NCBI GenBank assembly: GCA_002633005.1 | Contig: NMRA01000368.1 | Location: 236,166-300,165, forward strand | From: Phoronis australis | Lineage: Eukaryota; Phoronida; Phoronidae | Direction: 5' to 3' | Length of the DNA stretch: 64,000 nt | Program-made: the position numbers and the translations under genes | In this document: positions 22,841 to 34,547 of the stretch, one piece after another | Numbering within the stretch: position 1 is the first letter of the stretch | How the letters are laid out: each line of letters begins with the position of its first letter | Notes under the pieces: generated by a model | What the model was told of the DNA's origin: nothing | The model's database searches: none | What the model saw: the letters and a program-made list of their open reading frames with translations, nothing else

Positions 22841-24060
22841 TTAAACAATTGGGTGTTGTTGCGACTTACCAGCTAAAAGTTTCATTATATGTAAATTCCG
22901 TTGATGCGGCGGACTCAAAACCACAGTTTTTTGAAAGTATGCTAGATTTAGTGTATGATGCATTTCCAAAAACACTTCAAAAAATCGCAAAATACGTCAA
23001 ATCCATCCCTAAACGGGAACATGTCATTGTTTCTTTAATAGAAAGCTATTTAACAAATCCAATAAAAATCCGTCAAAGAACTTAGAAGTAAAAGAGGAAA
23101 ACAAAAAAATGAAATTTCCACTAGGGGGCACAGATTCATTGGAAAGTCATCGTCGTCCGTTGTTAACTTCACACAAGTACACTTACTAAAATTAATCAAG
23201 ATACTGCAGTGGGTTTAGGAGATACAGCTATGGGCGCAAAAATCAAAAATGCCACAGTAGTCGATGTCGTTGGAAAATCATCATTAACCGTCCTCTTCAC
23301 ACTAAGAACGTATATGCTAATTTTCAAAATTATGCTTAGAGTGGTTTGGTTGGCAGAGCGGCGGACGCCAAAAACTGACTAGAAAACAATAAAAGTGGCC
23401 CCTAGATGGCGTAAAATATGTCAAATCCTCCAAAAACACCGTTTCTGTAATAGAAAGCTGTTTAGCAAATTTCATAAAAATCCATTAAGGAACTTCAGAG
23501 AAACAGGGGAAAACGGAAAACATGAAATTGCCACTAGGGGGCACAACGCTTGTTGGATCCGTCTGAAAAATGTCTGCGTCCGCTGTCAACTTCATATCAA
23601 TACATTATTGCTAAATTCAATATAGACCCTGCAATGGGTTTAGTAGAAACAGCCATGGGCGCTACAAAAAACAAAACTGCCACTAGGAGGAGTCAAAGTA
23701 GTCAAAGTCGTCGGAAGGTTATCGTCAACCCTTCTCTTCACACTAAGAACATATATGCCAATTTCCACAATCATTCTACGGATGGTTTCTTTGATAGAGG
23801 GGCAGACTCGAAAACAGTAAAAATGGCCACTGGATGGAACAGAATACCTCAAATACATCCGAAAATGGGAGGATAACGCCATCTCCCTAATAGATGGTTA
23901 CATGTATGTGCCAAATTTCATGAAAATCCGTTGAGCTTTGAAGATACAGAGGTAACAAAATGTATAAAACTAGGATTGCCACTAGGGAGCACACCAGTTG
24001 TTGGATCCGTCCTAAATTTGTCGTCATCTGTCAGGTGAACTCATAAAAACCCGTGTTTTA
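22840..24060 (+). repeat. Tandem array (about 143-bp monomers, about 430-bp higher order) with CTCF-like cores
   Basis: Two and a half copies of a roughly 430-bp unit are visible, each made of about three related monomers. CCACTAGGGGGCAC stands at 23118 and 23531, CCACTAGGGAGCAC at 23979, and weaker relatives at about 23397 (cccctagatggcgt), 23680 (ccactaggaggag) and 23826 (ccactggatggaac). Other shared words are 'cttcacactaagaac', 'cataaaaatccatt' and 'gtcgtcggaa'. The first two cores match CCASYAGRKGGCRS, the vertebrate and fly CTCF core, at every position. Confidence 0.75.
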
Positions 24061-27000
24061 TTCAGAAACTGATGAGGTGCACATCTGAATACGACTGACC
24101 GACAAGTCAGAGATGACTGCATGGCAAAAAGTACCGCACTGAATAAGTGGAAAATTATGATCAACTGCCATTACAATTTTAAAGGGAAGTGAACTGTATT
24201 GTCATTATTTGAGTCGTGGGGTATAATCATGAATGGAGCTTATTTCCATACTTAGAAAATATTTTGACGTAAATATTAAAGTACAAATTACGGCAAGCAA
24301 TCACCTCAGGAATGGTCGCCATCATTGCTCTGGCATAATCTACTACTGTAGCTTCAATGGCGATCCGAGCAGACTAGTGGAATGGCAAATCTGGTGACAA
24401 TTTCACCAGCTGTCACAAGTCATATGTACTAAAGATGTGTATAAAGATGGGTCACCTTTTGTACAAGTATGGTAATACTTTTTCATGGTCTTTCGGTATA
24501 AAGATGGGTCACACCATTGAACCATTTGAATAAATATGGAACACAATTTTCAGATTTGCAATATATAACATGTTTGCAATTTCCAAAGCCCAGCAGCCCA
24601 CCTTAACCCGATAACCGGATAGGCCTATCAGGTGTGTGCACCTGTGGGCAGTTAGTAGGTCGAAAGTTGTCAGCGAGAGCTAATACAATATTCTGAACTG
24701 AAGTCATGGCCAACAGTTGTGATAAATATGAAGTAACTTTTTAACAATTGCTACTAATATCTTACTTGCACCAACAGGGACTAACAAATCAAACTGGCGA
24801 AAAATCTTTTGTGACATGCAAAAGTCATCGCCCCGTTCAATTTTCCGCTTCGTTCTAGCTGTGTGTTCTGGATAACAGCACGTCAATTTTTGTCTAAAGC
24901 CAAGTTCAAACTCACGTCGATGTAAAACATATAACGGCGCATATCCATTGGTTTGCCAGCCCAGCCTCCTCTCTCCAGCTCTGGCAAGAATCAACTGTAA
25001 TTCCGATATACTTTCAAACTTCTGTGGCACTTTGCACGACCTCAGATGACTTCTGACGTCTTTAACACAGCTAATGAAGGCAACATTTCCTCCGCGATCC
25101 CAATTTAGTAACGAAAATTGACCAAATGTACAAGAAGGAAATTCCTCCCTATTCTTTGCAGTGACAGAAAGAGCATGTAATTTTGAACCCTAAAGTGCTA
25201 TTGCTAAAGTTAAACAGAGTGTTTCAGAAAATTGGGGTCTCAAAAGTGAAACTTAAATTTTTGTGATATTGCATTGTTGATATTAGATCAAATATTTTAG
25301 GTGACATCTCTGAACTAAAAGAGTAGCCTCAATTCTCTTGTCAGTCAGAGTAAGGACACATCACAAAAATTCCCAAATTCGAGGGCTACGTTTAGCACTA
25401 AATATATAAGAGACAAGTTTTTTTAAAAAAAATTATCAAAGATCAGTCTTAGAACTGTCTACACAGAGAATTTCGACTTCAAATATATTCCGATATAGCA
25501 GGCAGGTTAAGCAACACCTTGCCACTTGTGACTGACCTGAAAAGTGGTCTCGGAGTTTTCTCCCCTGCTGGAAATTTAAATGTAACTATGAGTTTCAAAT
25601 TTCATTTTCTCACTAACCTTACATGAGTCCTTATGAACATTAATGTCAAACTTTGTCACCAGTTTTCCAAGTTTGATCTTTTGCCGTTCCTAAAGTGCAA
25701 TTTTACTGACATGAAAATGCAAAATAAGCCTTTATAGCCAAATAGGTCATATCTCGGTAACCAAAGGTCATTAAGTGCAAATATTGCAGCAGTGTACTTT
25801 GGGCCAACATCCCAACACATGCACAAAATATTAGCTCTGTATGAATTTTTGAGTATATAGTGATTTTTAATTTTCATATCGTTTTATATGGAATCATTCT
25901 TAAAGTAACCCTTTCCTTTACATTCAAAAATTTAAAGAAAAAACGAAACGTAGCTGTGAATCTGCAAACAATTATTGGCCAATTGTATCTCTTTTAGTTT
26001 CATTCATTACTTCAAATCAAATATAGTGCGCGTCCTAAAACAGGGGCTGGTGCACGCAAAAACGGAAATATGACACAATTTGTCATTACGTCCTTCGTTT
26101 CGTGGTGGCAGACAAGGTGAAATATAGAGAATCGTACACTCGTCTCACGTTTATGACATGAGCAAAACCCCTTGGAAATTTCTCACATGAACCGTAAAAA
26201 CGCGTCTTCTTGTCAAAAAACTCGACGTGTCTATAACTTTTAACCACGTGACGCAACTTTCGTAAAAACATGCTTGCGCAATGTAAAGTGAACTCAGTTA
26301 ATTTTTGAGTTGGGATTAGTCTCCGTTTGAATGAACGTCAGGCCCGTAGCCAGGGGGGTTCGATATAGCTAGGCTATATACAACTGTAGCAGCGAGAGAG
26401 CTCCTAAAAAGTAGTGCTGTGTGAATGTTTTCACATCGACCTGCTAGCATAGTACGGTTAAGTGCAGGCATTTTCAAATTTGTAATTGAAAATTGTCGTC
26501 AAATATGTTGTTCATAGAGTTTTCACTTTGTGGATTGGTAGATTGACATGCCTGCGTGTACACGAGTGTGCGTTTCCATTCTTTTAAATTCAGTGCACGC
26601 CGACGGAAAGTTCACTATAGACAGTCCTCCGTCGTTGCTCAAAAAACAGACATTTAACTGACGTGTTTTGTTAAACTTAGAAAGCCCTGACGAGCATGTT
26701 CAAATTATTAGGGAAAAGTAGGTCGAGATCTAATAAAAAGTTTGGTCAATGAAGAAAGAGTTCTCTCCTCAATCAGTGCCTATGGTCTCGTAGCCTTCAT
26801 ATGAGCAAAAAAACTAGATGGAAAAGATTTCCAAGGTTACGTGTCACTATTCCGACAGTTCATTAGCCTACTCTGTGACTCTGATTGTTTGCTAATGAGT
26901 CGGAACTGACATGGATAAAGTATTGTATTTTTACTTAGTAACCATTTAAAAGGTGTGCAAATGTTGACTAGTTCTTAAAACTTTTACAAATGATCTCAGT

Positions 27001-27131
27001 TCCAATCATAGCCTTGGTACAAAGCTGTATACTAAATATACAGCTTTGCGCCGATGTGGGTAAAAAGTGTCAAGATAAAATCTGACACAAAAGTAGTGTC
27101 GTCAAAACCTACAGTCCTGCTTGAGTAAATA
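24061..27131. other. Intergenic, no gene recognised
   Basis: This is AT-rich single-copy-looking sequence. The 108-residue reverse ORF at 24704-25030 shows no family motif. At about 26340 a short G-run element ('ccgtagccagggggg') resembles the dispersed G-rich repeats seen at 31.5 and 51.6 kb. Confidence 0.4.
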
Positions 27132-27211
27132 TAGATTATTACATGTTCTCAGTCCTTATCCCCCGTATTCTAGAGCCCAAGTGGATTTTGGAGAATTATT
27201 GTCCGAGGTGC
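27132..27211 (+). mobile_element. Solo arm of the palindromic MITE found at 28969
   Basis: The sequence starts with the same 14 bases (tagattattacatg), then 'ttatcccccg', 'tctagagccc' and 'gtggattttggagaattatt' as in the arm of the 28969-29130 palindrome. The second arm is missing, so this copy is truncated at its centre. Confidence 0.8.
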
Positions 27212-28718
27212 GTCCTTACATCTTTCGCTGCTTAGACGCAAGTTTCGACGAAGAAAGCCCACAGTTGTATTTGCTTTTTTATGATGTTGCTTATGTGGGA
27301 CGACCATTTGAGGTCATGTGATATGGCAAGGCCCAAATATTTAGCCTCCTTGACCGACTTTAGCGCGTGTGATTGTGGACTACATAGGTGGTGGACTGGA
27401 TCTGTCGTTTTCTGGTCAGACAGAGGGAACTACTGTTGTCCGGGTGGAAAGCCACATGTCCCTCTTCAGAAGACTATATAGATCTTTCTGCAGAGCGGCT
27501 CTATGTAAGCGGCTGAGTTGGCAATGTTGCAACTTATTGTATCGTCTGCAAATAGTCTAGGCAAGCACTTAGCTCCGGTAGGTGTACATGTAGGTCTGTT
27601 TCAAAAGTTAAATTAACGCATGGAATTGGCCGTAATTCCGTGCACCATAAAGACATTTAAGGCCAACCGTCTGAAGGAACTTCATATTTTTTTGTAGTTT
27701 CATGGCATAAAAGTAGTTTGCATTTAATTTTAAACGTACCATGATCACTAAGCTGTGATATGGTAACAAAAGATGACATGTCTGGTGTAGTGGCAAAAAG
27801 TGTCCATTTACAAAAATAACTAAAATTGTTTTTAAAAGCTTCATAAATCCACGTATTGTGTTTGAACAACTAGAAAATGAGCTCCCCTTAACTCTACAGG
27901 CGAAGTGTATTCTAAAGGTTTTCATGACAATGTAATTCAACTGTTTATTTTTTCGTGACAACAGATTCGAACGAGGCCTTGAGTTCAGTAATCTAGCGCC
28001 CTCCCAGAATGTACCAATTTTGGTGAGAAGTTCAGTTGAACACCAGCCTACGGGTATATTATATGAATAACAAAAATGTACCTGTACTACGAAACAGAAA
28101 GATGTCCATTGTAGGCCGAAATAAATGAAAAACAATAAAAATGTCCTTAAGAACAACTTTCCGGGGACTACCTAGACCAGTCTTGGGATATCCAGCAGAT
28201 AAAACTCCGGAGTCAAATTCAGATAGGCCTACAGTACATGTATAGCCACCAAACTGAGAAGTACGTATCTTGTAACAAATATATTTGTATTTAACCTTCG
28301 AGAAATCCAGCAACATTGTTAAGTTTAGGTGATCGTGTGTCGTGCGGTCGTCCACACACTTTGACCCATCCTTTACACAGTCTACAACACTTTTCGGCTT
28401 AGGGAATAATCAAAAAGTAGCGGGATATTCTTCTCGAGCTGTATAACGGGGGCCAGAACTACACACACCATATCAACACCGTCTCACCATTCGTATCGCG
28501 CATTTTTTTAGCTATAGACTAAAATAAGCTTTAAGGACAACGACATCGTTTGTCGGGTAAAATGGAGGCTTGGGAAACGAAGACGAAGGTGTGCCAAGAA
28601 TGCTGCGTTCTGATTGGCCAAGCCGTCAGTCATAAGCCTGGCTATAGGTCAATTAAGCTGCGTCAAAGGCCTTACAAAAAACTCTAGTGTCGACATTTCC
28701 AAAGGTCTGCCTTTCTAG

Positions 28719-28913
28719 AAATTCGAACGTGGATATAATACGGAATTTGCCGTTGAAGATGCGTTCGTTGAAGAAGTTGTGTACATGTCTTTCCGACTGG
28801 GACTAGTACGTGCAGTTACGACACCTGACAATGTCACCTTCACGGACTTCCGGCATTGTTTGGCTAGCGCGCGTTTGGTTGTTGGTATTAGTGTTTTGCA
28901 GGCGATAAACTGA
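28719..28913 (+). pseudogene. Unidentified 64-codon open segment after an AG acceptor
   Basis: Starting right after 'gcctttctag' the frame is open for 64 codons to a TGA: KFERGYNTEFAVEDAFVEEV and on to ARLVVGISVLQAIN. The amino-acid pattern looks protein-like (amphipathic helices, few rare residues) but has no ATG and I do not recognise it. It may be a last exon or an exon relic next to the MITE. Confidence 0.3.
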
Positions 28914-28968
28914 AAGGCGTATGAATTTCTACTTTGCACAGCTTTGTGATTAGCACATGTAATATATA

Positions 28969-29130
28969 TAGATTATTACATGGCGAAGTCGTTATCCCCC
29001 GTTATCTAGAGCCCGAGTGGATTTTGGAGAATTATCGCCCGAGGGGCGTTAGCCCCGAGGGTGATAATTCTCCAAAATCCACGAGGGCTCTAGATAAGGG
29101 GGATAACGGCTGAGAACATGTAATAATCTA
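28969..29130. mobile_element. 162-bp near-perfect palindromic MITE
   Basis: Both ends carry tagattattacatg in inverted orientation. The arms ('gttatcccccgttatctaga', 'gtggattttggagaattatc') are complementary almost to the centre at about 29049 (ggggcgttagcccc). It would extrude as a long hairpin. It carries no coding sequence; a partner solo arm lies 1.8 kb upstream. Confidence 0.9.
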
Positions 29131-30032
29131 TTTATACCACATACTAAACGAGAAACATTGCAATGAATCGATTTACCTTTTCTGACTCTCCACGGCTTTG
29201 TAACTACTTTCTATGTCAGAGGCCCGGGGTCGGAGGTCGTGACCTTTTAAGAAAAGCCGAGCTATTTTTGTCAAATAATGCTTATACTCAAAACCAATTG
29301 GAAATTAAAACAAAATAGAAATGAAGTGAATCTCTAAATTAAGGTTAAGCAACTATTATAACTTAGAACACGTTTTTTACACGCTAAGCTTCGACCGGGA
29401 AATTATCGTCTGCTAAAGTAGGTTACCACTGGTAACTGAATATAATTCTCAAGTCAATGATCCTGACGACACGATACCCGCATTCAAACTGGAGATCGGT
29501 GATTTACAAGTAAGAGGACATGAGAGAAAAATTTCACTGAATTAAGATATCATTTTTATGGAAATTATGTGTCTTATTTTTCGTAACGTATAAGTACAGT
29601 ACAATGCGGTTTGTTGAACGTGCGATTATTGCGCGTGCTCATTTAAGTACTCTATTTTCACTCTTGATGACGTCAGTCGCTGCGTGGTGTAGTGGTTAAA
29701 GACGGCGATCAGCAATACCAAGGTCCCGGGTTCGACTCCGTTCTCGGTTTCCCGCCAAATCGTTATCTCACTAGTGAGATAACTTTATGGGTTATTACAC
29801 GGTTTTATCTGCCATTTGACGCTAATATTGTGGTATAATAAAAATTACGTACTCGGTGTTCTTAACCAGCCGTGTCGTAACACATTCCAGCTCATGCTGT
29901 ACGTAGTTTATGAATTAAACGTGACATTTATCACTGATAGGACTTCACTTAATATTCATTTTGTTGAAACCATCGAATGCGGGGGATGTCGAAAACACAT
30001 AATCAAAGCTTGAAAACCCGCTGACTTTTAAG
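29131..30032. other. Intergenic with a tRNA-derived SINE-like segment
   Basis: Nothing coding is recognised. The only structured piece is the polymerase III promoter-like segment at about 29676-29750, described separately. Confidence 0.4.
29676..29750 (+). mobile_element. tRNA-like SINE head with A and B boxes
   Basis: TGGTGTAGTGG fits the A-box pattern TRGYNNARNGG and, about 40 bp later, GGTTCGACTCC fits the B box GGTTCGANTCC. The T-arm and acceptor stems do not pair well, so it is not a functional tRNA gene; a tRNA-derived SINE or tRNA pseudogene is the better reading. Confidence 0.6.
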
Positions 30033-30457
30033 CAAAAAACGATTTCAAATATTTTTAACAAGAAAGTGTAAGGTCAACTGAATGGGCAATTAAACGTGAA
30101 ATAATTAGATTATTCCTTGTGTTTCGGACAACAAACCTGAAAATTGTACAATTTGTTTTTTATAGCAACGTATATCAAAATGTATTAGAGTTAAATCTTC
30201 ACCGATTACAAAATACATGTAGGTGATTGAACGTGTCTTTCAATTCCTCGAAATCGCCTTTTTGTCGGTGCCACTGGAGACGTGTCAAACGGTAATTGTG
30301 AGCACTTAAATCACTTAATATGTAATCTTTGCGCGACTAAAGTCTGGTGAAAACCGTTGAATGACACAGAATAGTAGGTAAAATGTCTCACTAAATTTCA
30401 CTGTAAAATTTTAGTAAAAATTATTTTTTAAAAACTCGTAACTTATGCCGCTGTTCC
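30033..30457 (+). repeat. Dispersed repeat, copy A (partner at 47103-47552)
   Basis: The stretch aligns along its length with 47103-47552: shared blocks are 'gtgtaaggtcaactgaatgg', 'gttaaatcttcac', 'gtcggtgcc', 'attgtgagcac' and 'actcgtaacttat'. It has no ORF. The end coincides with a 'gggcggcgcag' element at 30461. Confidence 0.8.
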
Positions 30458-31201
30458 CAAGGGCGGCGCAGCAGTGAAAAAAGTGGGGCTATTCTGTTAT
30501 TCCTCTTCAAATGCCAACGCCAGTTAAATTAAAACTATGATATTTAAATTCGCGAGAAAACGCTAGAACTTTTGACACAAATCAGTGGAGAAAATCTACC
30601 GACTCGGTGTTGCATGGTACACGTTTCACGTAAGTAACGCATTTTCTGAAGATAACCGAAGTTGACATTTTCTTGTTCTCAGAATGTTGTGGGGCAACTG
30701 GGAGCATTTTTTAAACGAAATATACACGAATTGCGGAATGAAATAAGAAAAATATGGTTCATGAAGAAGCTTTATTCATAGTCACGACGTGTGTATACAT
30801 GTACATCTTAAGAACAACAAATTAGGTCTCAGTCTATCACTGTAAGTTTTTGTTGGACCTTACTGACTAGTTTTTGAATTTGGCAAAATATGTACAAAAC
30901 TACAGAATTTAACTTCGTGAATGAGAACATTTTATGAAAGTAGAAACTATAGATGTAACTATAACCACTTAGGTGTGGTGATCATGTCTTTTTAATAAAA
31001 GTTAAGTAAAAGAAAACTCCTAGCTAAACAGCGTGAGTGGGTGGTGTTAGTCTGGCGGTTTTGCCCCCTCTCGGGGGCACTCCTTGTTAGTGGGGCTGCC
31101 TCACTCATCATTTCCAACTTGGTTATGGATGGTATTGCTGCTCTAAACTTTGGTGCAATAAATAAAAACGAGTCGTCTACAACTCGATAACTTTATTTCT
31201 G

Positions 31202-31268
31202 TGATCGTATTGTATCGGTTTCCATCGATTCGTATCGTTTTGTATCGTATCAGTGAGTCGTATCGTAA
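31202..31268 (+). repeat. Degenerate TCGTATYG repeat
   Basis: Words 'gatcgtattgtatcgg', 'ttcgtatcgttttgtatcg' and 'agtcgtatcgtaac' form an irregular array. No function is apparent. Confidence 0.55.
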
Positions 31269-31449
31269 CACATGTACCGCTTATCTGAAATGTTACAAAA
31301 GCAAGCGGTCCAAGTTATGCGGAATGAATTAACTATATCATCACGATATCGTTACACTTTGTAGATACTCTATAGCTATTATCTAATAACAAATCTAAGT
31401 CAACTCAAACAATAGTCTGCATGCAGCGTCAAACACTAACTAAATAAAT

Positions 31450-31930
31450 AAAAAGGGGTGGCAGGGGCGGATCCAGGATTTTGAGTTAGGGGGGCCAGTG
31501 CATAAGAATAACCAAAATTTTGGCAGATGCGCGCGCCCTAAAATGTAGGGATGCAGGGGTCTCAAATTTTTGGGTTTGGGGACCTGTTGACCAAAAAATA
31601 AAAGAGGAAACAGCGTTTGTTGAGGGCCTATGCATTGTTTAAAACCCCCGAGCCCCCCTGATTGTGCGCATGTGCTAGTCAGCAATTCTCACCCGAACTG
31701 CCAAATGGTATCTGGTAGAATTTTAGGGGGGCATGCCCCCCTAAATCCGCTACTGGGTTAATTAAGCTGTGAGTTATCCCGAGACAACGCCCTAAAATAT
31801 ACTCGACGCACTATGAGATCAAGAACGCCACCTCTAGGATAACTGGGAAAACACTGTGTACACTGTCTGCATTTACAAATGGTTGCGCGCATTCAAGGGG
31901 GCTCAGGGGGCTCGAGCAAGCCCGTCATTT
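31450..31930. mobile_element. G-rich composite of dispersed short elements
   Basis: It contains 'gcggatccaggattttgagt', also found in reverse near 5840, and 'tgctagtcagcaattctcac', which recurs inverted at about 51655-51690. It ends with 'atggttgcgcgcatt...aaaaaggtccg', which is related to the foldback at 50681-50954. These are non-coding mobile fragments nested together. Confidence 0.5.
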
Positions 31931-32133
31931 GACCAAGTGGACAAAAAGGTCCGAATTATTTCATTGCTCAAAACTTCGACTACATTTTTGTTTGCGAGCT
32001 TGATACTGTTACGTTGCCGGGTAATTTCGGAACAGTCTCCTTTCTTCTGGTGTGCAGGTATGAATTGTAAAACACCGAGAGACGTAACAAACAAACACTT
32101 AAATAAAAACACTATATTTCGTGACCGCAAAAG

Positions 32134-32252
32134 GTAGGCAAAGAGTGGAATGAACTTATCACAGGTTATCAGTTCGAACCGGAATACAGTGATCAAGAAA
32201 TACAAGAGAGGCGCCGTGAACATGCACAGGCAAAGGAACGAAGGCCTATATG
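32134..32252 (+). pseudogene. Possible exon of a P2X7 C-terminal-like (zinc-binding) domain protein
   Basis: One frame is open from 32125 to a donor-like gtgagt at 32253 and reads ELITGYQFEPEYSDQEIQER then RREHAQAKERRPIW. This resembles the lead segment (Tyr-x-Phe/Tyr-Glu-Pro-Glu-x-x) of invertebrate proteins with a P2X7-type intracellular zinc-binding domain. No ATG and no following Cys-rich exon are visible, so this is a lone exon or relic. Confidence 0.35.
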
Positions 32253-32434
32253 GTGAGTTGTTTGAAAAGCCGGCATACGGTCGGACTCACTCGTTGTCCA
32301 GTCGACGACTGCCAGCCACAGACACGGCCTCATACTTGCTATTAACAGCGTACTTTTCATTCTTCACTACCGCGAGCCACTTCCTAAGCATTTCGGACTC
32401 TCGAGGAAGTCGAAAGAACGATATACCTGCCTCC

Positions 32435-32575
32435 CGTTCAGTAACGCTAGGACCTCGCTAAAAAGCAAGACTTCGCGAGATTACGTGAGATATAGCCGTG
32501 CATGTTAAATGAGAGCACGTGACTTTGACTAGGTTTTAGCTAGGTCCTAGCGTAGGTCCTAGCGTCTACTGAACG
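32435..32575. mobile_element. Small MITE with 24-bp inverted ends
   Basis: The left end 'cgttcagtaacgctaggacc' (32435) is the complement of the right end 'ggtcctagcgtctactgaacg' (to 32575), with one base inserted. Next to the right arm the 12-mer 'taggtcctagcg' is repeated in tandem. The body of about 95 bp has no coding capacity. Confidence 0.75.
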
Positions 32576-33389
32576 CACGCCCGCTTTCCTCGCAGCTGCA
32601 TTGTTTGGACACTGCGGGAACCGTATGCACCGCGACACATAGCGGCATTCACTCTGCAAATGAGCCACAGACGTCGCTGCGTCGTTTCTCATCTTCCTCA
32701 CAGGTTAACGGGACACCTCTCAGCAAGGAAAGTTCGAGCGTATGCGAGGCGATGTGAATACACAGGCGTCCCCAGCTTCTGATCGTCCCCAGTACACTAT
32801 ATATAATACTACAAGGTATGACACTCCCGACCAGAAATTACACGGGTGCTCCACTTCAGCCGTCCATATCAAACTCAAAACTCAATAAATTTATACAAAA
32901 CAGGGTTTCAACAAACCATTACTTATTGTTCTTTCTTCTAATACCATTCACGGTGTCTTGCTCCAGCGAGATTGCAACAAATTCGCGGTCAAAGCACAAA
33001 AATGTTCCCAAAAAGCTCACGCATCGAGCCTCCTTGGACGGTTCGAGGTCAAGGACGTTTCAGCAGTTCAAAACACTGGTTAGTGGTGTCAATTTATCTC
33101 TTGATTTCATCGTTTAACACCAAAAATCATCAAACTTCGTTGAACCCTTAAAAATATACCGAGTTCTTATAAAAACTTGCTGTTTTATTTCGCTGTTACG
33201 GATTTATTGGTATTTGGACACACCGTAGCCTACAAATGAGTTCGGCAGGCCAATTTACCAAGGTCCGTATCAGGAGTTTGGGGTCTGTCCGGAGATACGG
33301 ACTATTCTTACGTGAAATACAGACAGGAGAATCTATATCTGTGTTGATTATATACTTGTGATTTTTGAGTTGTACACAAAACGCTTGTT

Positions 33390-33500
33390 ATCCCGGCCAG
33401 TGGCTCAGAATCCGATCAGACCCGTCGCGGCCGGACTGATCTCGTTAGATCCCGGCCAGTGGCTCGGAACCCGATCGGCCCGTCGCGTCCGCAGGGACTG
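33390..33500 (+). repeat. GC-rich tandem duplication of about 60 bp
   Basis: The unit 'atcccggccagtggctcaga' with 'cccgtcgcggccg' is repeated once as 'atcccggccagtggctcgga' with 'cccgtcgcgtccg'. It is a GC-rich island in AT-rich DNA; it might mark a promoter region, though no gene clearly starts here. Confidence 0.65.
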
Positions 33501-34541
33501 GCACGAACAGCTTGAGTTGGAAACTAAAGCTCCAGTCACCAAAAGACTATAATAGTGAGCCAAAGAAATAATGTGCACGTAATCATTTAGGTGAATTGGC
33601 CACGAAAAATCTACTTACTTGTCGGAGGCCGAGATATCGGCCCCTAGCTTCCACAGACCGTCAGGGCAAAGGCTGTACAGTAGGCCTAACAATGATTTGA
33701 ATAACGTATTTGTATTTCTAAATAAAGATTCCCCTAACATGTGACAATAGCATATAAAATCAAGTAATTGTTTCACAACAGCTTCTGTCAGTAAACACTG
33801 AATTAGCATGCGCTCACACGGCCTCGGTGCCCGGTCAGTTACCTTTGTTGACGGCATCAAAAGTCGGCAACGCAGTCGTTTATTCATTGCTGGCTTCTCA
33901 AAACATTTGCACTCACGAGCACTCCAAGGCATTACAAATTGTATCTAATGAGACATACTTTGTTTCAGTTTCTGATAAGCATTGGTTAGGATCATTTTAG
34001 GGTGAGAATAATTCATTTTGAAACAGAACGCAGAATAATAAACTTGTACATGGCAACTCGCGAAAAGGCCACGCTTCTTTTCCCCGCTACGCCACCGGAA
34101 AAGCTGGGGTCTGTGCGCGCGCAAGGAGGCCAAGTAGGTGACATCCACATTAACCTATTTATTGCCGGATGCTCTATGTGACCTCCCTCTGGTTTCCTGC
34201 ATTGCTGAGACAGAAACTCAACTGCGATTTCAAGCCATTATTTAGCGAAAATCTACCTGCCTTACTACTTCTACTGCAAAATTACTCGATTGTGCTCATT
34301 ATTATTGTGTTCAGGATTCCTGTTGTGTAGTCGTAATTACCTTGTTGTGCATCATCTTTCAGCTTGAGAGTCATTTTTGGCTCGTTTGATTTAATTGTGT
34401 TTTAAAGGCTAGAATAATTGTTTTGTTGCCTTGGTAACTACTTATAAGTTATTGTTTCCATAGTATTTCTGTGTATTAGTTGATTCTATTATAAGTTTTA
34501 GACTTTCAGACATCAGATCAGCTTTGAAAAATCAGGTCAGA
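33501..34541. other. Region upstream of the SGNH gene, no gene recognised
   Basis: A 105-residue reverse ORF (33615-33932) has no recognisable motif. The last few hundred bases before 34542 are presumably promoter and 5' UTR of the SGNH-like gene. I see no diagnostic core promoter element. Confidence 0.4.
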
Positions 34542-34547
34542 ATGAGG
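34542..34547 (+). CDS. SGNH gene exon 1 (start codon only)
   Basis: ATG AGG is followed directly by a strong donor gtgagt at 34548. A at -3 supports the start. Phase 0 joins it to the next exon to give MRVKVITDS, which puts the nucleophile block close to the N-terminus, as expected for an SGNH domain. Confidence 0.55.

Noticed and set aside
24704-25030. 108-residue reverse ORF
   Set aside because: Composition is fairly protein-like but no motif, splice partner or conserved context could be seen.
27608-28156. 182-residue reverse-strand ORF
   Set aside because: It is Phe/Leu/Cys-rich without a domain pattern, overlaps another ORF, and has no splice or promoter context. Probably chance in repeat-derived DNA.
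29676-29750. Functional tRNA gene
   Set aside because: A and B boxes are present but acceptor, anticodon and T stems do not pair, so it was called a SINE-like fragment.
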